Shown: positions 60,999 to 64,000 of the stretch, in pieces
Layout of the letters: every line of letters begins with the position of its first letter
Position numbering within the stretch: position 1 is the first letter of the stretch
Assembly (NCBI RefSeq): GCF_016793485.1
Contig: NZ_JAEULZ010000003.1
Span: 186,001-250,000, forward strand
Reading direction: 5' to 3'
Length of the DNA: 64,000 nucleotides
DNA from: Mesorhizobium sp.
GTDB lineage: Bacteria; Pseudomonadota; Alphaproteobacteria; Rhizobiales; Rhizobiaceae
Translations under genes and position numbers: made by a program
The notes under the pieces: generated by a model
Told to the model about the DNA's origin: nothing
The model's input: only the letters and a program-made list of their open reading frames with translations
Databases searched by the model: none

Positions 60999-62749
60999 CT
61001 GTCGAGGATCGATTTGAGGACGCGGCGCAGCTCAGATACCGGGTTCGCCGCCTTTTCCTGCGACCGCCAGGCGACGTGCTGGTCTGGCCGAATGAGCAGC
61101 GCGCCTGCATCGCGCACCTCGCGCACGCGTGCCCATTCGCCACCGAGGTCCTGCCATTTCTGGCGCGGGCCGATCGCATAGGCTGCGATATCGATGCCCA
61201 GCTCGACGCCGACGACCCGTGCGGCATCGATCCAATCCTTGCCGCCGATGCCGGTCAGAACCGTGAAGCGGCCTTGTCCGGCAAGGTCGAGGGTAGAGGC
61301 CTTTTCTCCTGTCCCCGAGAAGACCCATGCGTGGGGCAAGCGCGCGCCCGGCCAGGACGTCGGATGATAGTGCAGCTCCGCGTCCTTCTCGAAGGCCGGT
61401 TCCTTCTGCCCGTCCGTCACGACTGCGGCCGACTTGTAGCGATGGTTCATCTCGATGCCATGCGCGTCGAATTCGTAGACCTTGAAGGCGATCGCCTTGC
61501 GGATCGCCTCGCGCTGCAGCTCCGCTTCTTCGGTGTCGTTACAGCGGTCGTCCATGTTCTGCTGCATCTTCACCGGATCGATGGAATCCAGAAGCCCGAG
61601 CGCCTTGAAGATCGGGCCGAACTCCTCGATCGACTGGTTGGCGCGCGTGACGATCTGCTTGGCGATGGGCGCGCGTTCCTTCGTGTAGCTTTCCAGCAGC
61701 TTCGCGCCAGCCTGTCCCTTAACCACCATCGCCAGCTTCCAGGCGAGGTTGAAGCCGTCCTGGATCGAGGTGTTGGAGCCAAGCCCGTTGGACGGAGGAT
61801 GGCGGTGCGTGGCGTCGCCCATGCAGAAGATGCGTCCCGCCGACATCGTCGTCGCGTACATATTGTTGACGGTCCAGGTCGAAACCGACTGGATGTCGAT
61901 CTCCAGCGTCTGGTCGCCGACGAGGTCGCGCGCAACCTTGGTCGCGAATGCTTGGTCGACCTTGGGTTCGGGGCCATTAATGTCGTAACCCCAGACGATC
62001 AGCCACTCGTTCCAGGGGCGCACCATGCGGACGAGGCCCATGCCGATGCCGCCGACGTTCGACCCCGGCTGCAGCACCCAGTAGAGCACCGAGGGGCGAT
62101 GGGCGACATATCGGGACAGGTCCGCCTTGAACAGGATGTTGAGGGAGCCGCCGACGCCCATCTTGCCTTCAAACTTTAGGCCGGCATGTTCTGCGACCTT
62201 CGAATTGCCGCCGTCTGCCCCGACCAGATATTTCGAGCGCACGGTAAAATCCTTGCCAGTCAGGCGGTCGCGGCAGGTGGTCGTCACGCCATCCGCGTCC
62301 TGCACATGGCTGATATATTCCGTCGACATCCGCGCCTGCGTGCCGCGCGAGCAGGCCGTCTTGAACAGCAGCGGCTCCATGAACGTCTGCGGCAGATCGT
62401 TCATGTGAGACGGTGAGGACAACTGGTGCGCGGCACGCGACAAGGGATGCTTGCCCCAAGTCTGCAGCCGGCCGATCTCCTCGCCGGACAGCGACGTGCA
62501 GAACACGTTCTCGCCCATCAGGTCCTGTTCGGTCGCGAAGAGATAGGCTTCGTCCTCGACGTCCCGCCCGAGGTCGCGCAATACCTCCATGGTTCGCTGG
62601 TTGGTGATGTGCGCGCGCGGCGTGTTGGCCAGCCAGCGGTAGCGGTTGATGACCATGTTCTCGACGCCGTAGCTGGACAGCAGTGCAGCGGTCGCGGAGC
62701 CGGCAGGCCCGGTGCCGATGATGAGAACGTCGGTTGTGATGTCAGCCAT
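60995..62749 (-). CDS. FAD-dependent aromatic monooxygenase (phenol/chlorophenol/resorcinol hydroxylase-like)
   Basis: A 584-residue flavin hydroxylase of the PheA/TfdB group. Residues 8-20 form the FAD fold (VLIIGTGPAGSAT), the DG motif is YLVGADGGNSKV and the second FAD contact is GDATHRHPPSNGLGSN. A thioredoxin-like C-terminal domain of the phenol hydroxylase type (about 420-580) contains GKDWIDAA. It adds a hydroxyl to a phenolic ring with NAD(P)H and O2. Beside hydroxyquinol dioxygenase, the best fit is formation of hydroxyquinol, for example from resorcinol or hydroquinone. The frame is open to 62980, but MADITTDVLIIG at 62749 is the natural start, overlapping the LivM stop by 8 bp. Confidence 0.85.
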   Translation of the reverse strand: MADITTDVLIIGTGPAGSATAALLSSYGVENMVINRYRWLANTPRAHITNQRTMEVLRDLGRDVEDEAYLFATEQDLMGENVFCTSLSGEEIGRLQTWGKHPLSRAAHQLSSPSHMNDLPQTFMEPLLFKTACSRGTQARMSTEYISHVQDADGVTTTCRDRLTGKDFTVRSKYLVGADGGNSKVAEHAGLKFEGKMGVGGSLNILFKADLSRYVAHRPSVLYWVLQPGSNVGGIGMGLVRMVRPWNEWLIVWGYDINGPEPKVDQAFATKVARDLVGDQTLEIDIQSVSTWTVNNMYATTMSAGRIFCMGDATHRHPPSNGLGSNTSIQDGFNLAWKLAMVVKGQAGAKLLESYTKERAPIAKQIVTRANQSIEEFGPIFKALGLLDSIDPVKMQQNMDDRCNDTEEAELQREAIRKAIAFKVYEFDAHGIEMNHRYKSAAVVTDGQKEPAFEKDAELHYHPTSWPGARLPHAWVFSGTGEKASTLDLAGQGRFTVLTGIGGKDWIDAARVVGVELGIDIAAYAIGPRQKWQDLGGEWARVREVRDAGALLIRPDQHVAWRSQEKAANPVSELRRVLKSILDR

Positions 62750-63839
62750 TCGGCCCTCCCTGAACCTTTGAATGATGCCCGTCGCGCCTGACCAACATAC
62801 GGCGCACGGGGAAGAACTGGATACCGGTGCGATCGGTGAAGAGGCCCCACAGGCCGCGTGGGGCGAACAGCATGATGATGATGCCCATGGCGCCGAGCAG
62901 CAGCAGGTACCAGGAGCCGTATTCCGCGAGCGCGTTCTGCAACAGGAAGAACACGATGACCCCGACGATGGGGCCTTCAAGCGTTCCGATGCCGCCGATC
63001 ACGACGATGAAGATGACGTAGGCGGTCCAGTCGACGACGGAGAATGCCGCGTCGGGAGAGATGCGCGCCTTCTGCACGTAGATAAGGGCGCCGCAGACGC
63101 CGGTGACGAAGGACACGCAGATGTACACCGCCCATTTCAGCCGCGCCGCGTCGACGCCAACCGCGCGCGCCGCCTCCTGATTGTCGCGCAGCGCGGCCAG
63201 GCCGAGACCGCGGCGCGTGCGCAACAGCCAGTAGATGAAGCCGGTCGTCAGGCAGGCGACTACCAGCGCCAGCCAGTAGGTCAGAACATCCATGGCCTGG
63301 GCCGGACGCATATCGAACAGCTCGGAAACGAACTGCGTCGCCCACATGTCGCGCGTCGCCGAATTGGGCAGCGACGTGCCGGTCCCTCCACCAAGCGCGC
63401 GCCATTGCGCAAGCAGCAGCCGCACCACCTCGGCGACGACCCAGGTGCCGATCGCAAAATAGGCGCCCTGCAGACGAAAGATGAAGAAACCGGTCGGAAG
63501 CGACAGCAGCGCGGCCCCCAGCCCACCGAGGAAGATCGCCGAGATCGGGTCGAGGCCGAGCAGGCTGACGCAGGCGAACATGGCGTAGGCACCGAAGCCG
63601 ACGAAGACCTGCTGCCCGACGGACACCAACCCAGCATAGCCCGCGAGCAGGTTCCAGCACTGTGCCAGGACCAGCATGGTCAGGATGAAAAACAGGTCCT
63701 GCACCGTGCTGCGCGCGAGAAAGAGCGGCGCCAAGAAACCCAGAGCGACGAGGAACGCGACCGCGATGAAGAACCCTCGCGAGGCCTTCGTGCGTGTCTC
63801 GATCGACCAGCTTCGGGTCGGCGGGCCTTGCGCATCCAT
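62742..63839 (-). CDS. Branched-chain-type ABC permease LivM
   Basis: A 365-residue permease with about ten helices. The LivM landmarks are NLLAGYAGLVSVGQQVFVGFGAYA, LRDNQEAARAVGVDAARLKWAVYICVSF and IGGIGTLEGPIVG (read in pieces). An N-terminal cytoplasmic stretch of about 25 residues is rather polar. It shares one base with the stop of the livH gene upstream (TGATG) and overlaps the monooxygenase start. A HAAT importer next to an aromatic pathway usually carries an aromatic acid or phenolic compound rather than amino acids. Confidence 0.88.
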   Translation of the reverse strand: MDAQGPPTRSWSIETRTKASRGFFIAVAFLVALGFLAPLFLARSTVQDLFFILTMLVLAQCWNLLAGYAGLVSVGQQVFVGFGAYAMFACVSLLGLDPISAIFLGGLGAALLSLPTGFFIFRLQGAYFAIGTWVVAEVVRLLLAQWRALGGGTGTSLPNSATRDMWATQFVSELFDMRPAQAMDVLTYWLALVVACLTTGFIYWLLRTRRGLGLAALRDNQEAARAVGVDAARLKWAVYICVSFVTGVCGALIYVQKARISPDAAFSVVDWTAYVIFIVVIGGIGTLEGPIVGVIVFFLLQNALAEYGSWYLLLLGAMGIIIMLFAPRGLWGLFTDRTGIQFFPVRRMLVRRDGHHSKVQGGPNG

Positions 63840-64000
63840 CAGTCGACCGCCCTCGGAAACAGGCCGCGCGGGCGTATGAGCAGGACTAAGAGGAAGGCCA
63901 GGTGTCCCGACAGGATCTGCCACTCGGGATTGATCGCCGCGCCGACCGTTTGCGCGACGCCGATGATAATCCCGCCGAGCAGCGTTCCCCACAACGAACC
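63839..64000 (-). CDS. Branched-chain-type ABC permease LivH, 3' end (partial)
   Basis: The last 53 codons of a livH-type permease gene, cut by the window edge. The protein ends GSLWGTLLGGIIIGVAQTV, INPEWQ, then LVLLIRPRGLFPRAVD, the usual LivH C-terminus with its last two helices and the RPRGLF motif. It overlaps livM by one base (TGATG). The binding protein and the LivG and LivF ATPases are expected further right, outside the window. Confidence 0.85.
   Translation of the reverse strand, partial: GSLWGTLLGGIIIGVAQTVGAAINPEWQILSGHLAFLLVLLIRPRGLFPRAVD

Noticed and set aside
62750-62980. 77-codon extension of the aromatic monooxygenase
   Set aside because: It is a Cys/Ser-rich shadow of livM; the FAD fold begins only after the ATG at 62749.
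1-64000. CRISPR arrays, tRNA genes, complete insertion sequences
   Set aside because: I saw no regularly spaced repeats, cloverleaf-like genes or intact transposase frames; small degenerate elements could still escape reading by eye.

Overview
The window looks like one long catabolic and transport island from the chromosome or a large plasmid of a GC-rich alphaproteobacterium, most likely a Hyphomicrobiales member of the Mesorhizobium/Aminobacter/Sinorhizobium type. I judge this from gene content (many ABC importers each next to a GntR or LysR regulator and a few dehydrogenases, Tat-exported binding proteins, a HypD-like lyase) and from codon style; there is no rRNA or other taxonomic marker. 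I see no tRNA, CRISPR array, complete insertion sequence or replication origin.

Layout. (1) 0.2-11.6 kb: a GntR/FCD regulator, an enolase-superfamily protein and a pyrroline/piperideine-2-carboxylate reductase-like enzyme on the minus strand, then a plus-strand operon with a polyamine-type ABC importer (permeases fused into one chain), an aldehyde dehydrogenase, a GMC flavoprotein and a HypD-like DHDPS-family lyase. Together these resemble hydroxyproline or imino-acid catabolism. An identical 12-mer sits in front of the regulator and in the divergent promoter region. (2) 11.7-19.4 kb, minus: a BMP-type purine/nucleoside ABC importer followed by an 8-oxoguanine-deaminase-like amidohydrolase and a dihydropyrimidinase. 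(3) 20.0-29.9 kb, minus, facing a LysR gene: DUF1116 (AllG-like), amidase, DUF2237, enoyl-CoA hydratase, an arylmalonate-decarboxylase-like protein, a second deaminase-type amidohydrolase, and a molybdenum hydroxylase whose FAD and Mo domains are fused. With (2) it looks like an N-heterocycle uptake and degradation system of unknown substrate; it is my best candidate for something undescribed. (4) 31.2-34.5 kb, minus: a Rieske oxygenase, a one-cluster ferredoxin, an FAD reductase and an unrecognised 155-residue protein.

(5) 35.0-43.2 kb: FGGY sugar kinase, GntR/UTRA regulator with a tandem operator, SIS isomerase and a MalEFGK-type importer, then a convergent SDR. (6) 43.4-49.2 kb: GntR/FCD regulator and a ribose-type ABC importer. 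(7) 49.2-58.3 kb: a second ribose-type importer (minus) co-transcribed with a lactonase-like amidohydrolase, a D-2-hydroxyacid dehydrogenase and a GMC flavoprotein, facing a GntR gene across a nested palindrome. (8) 58.3-64.0 kb, minus: a phenol/hydroxyquinol branch with LivH (partial), LivM, an FAD phenol-type hydroxylase, hydroxyquinol 1,2-dioxygenase, PcaI, PcaJ and a wrecked, truncated pcaF.

Recurring architecture: three of the sugar-type ABC operons carry a strong stem-loop just after the binding-protein gene, which would let the binding protein be made in excess over the membrane parts. All functional names are from reading the translated sequence by eye; substrates are inferences.
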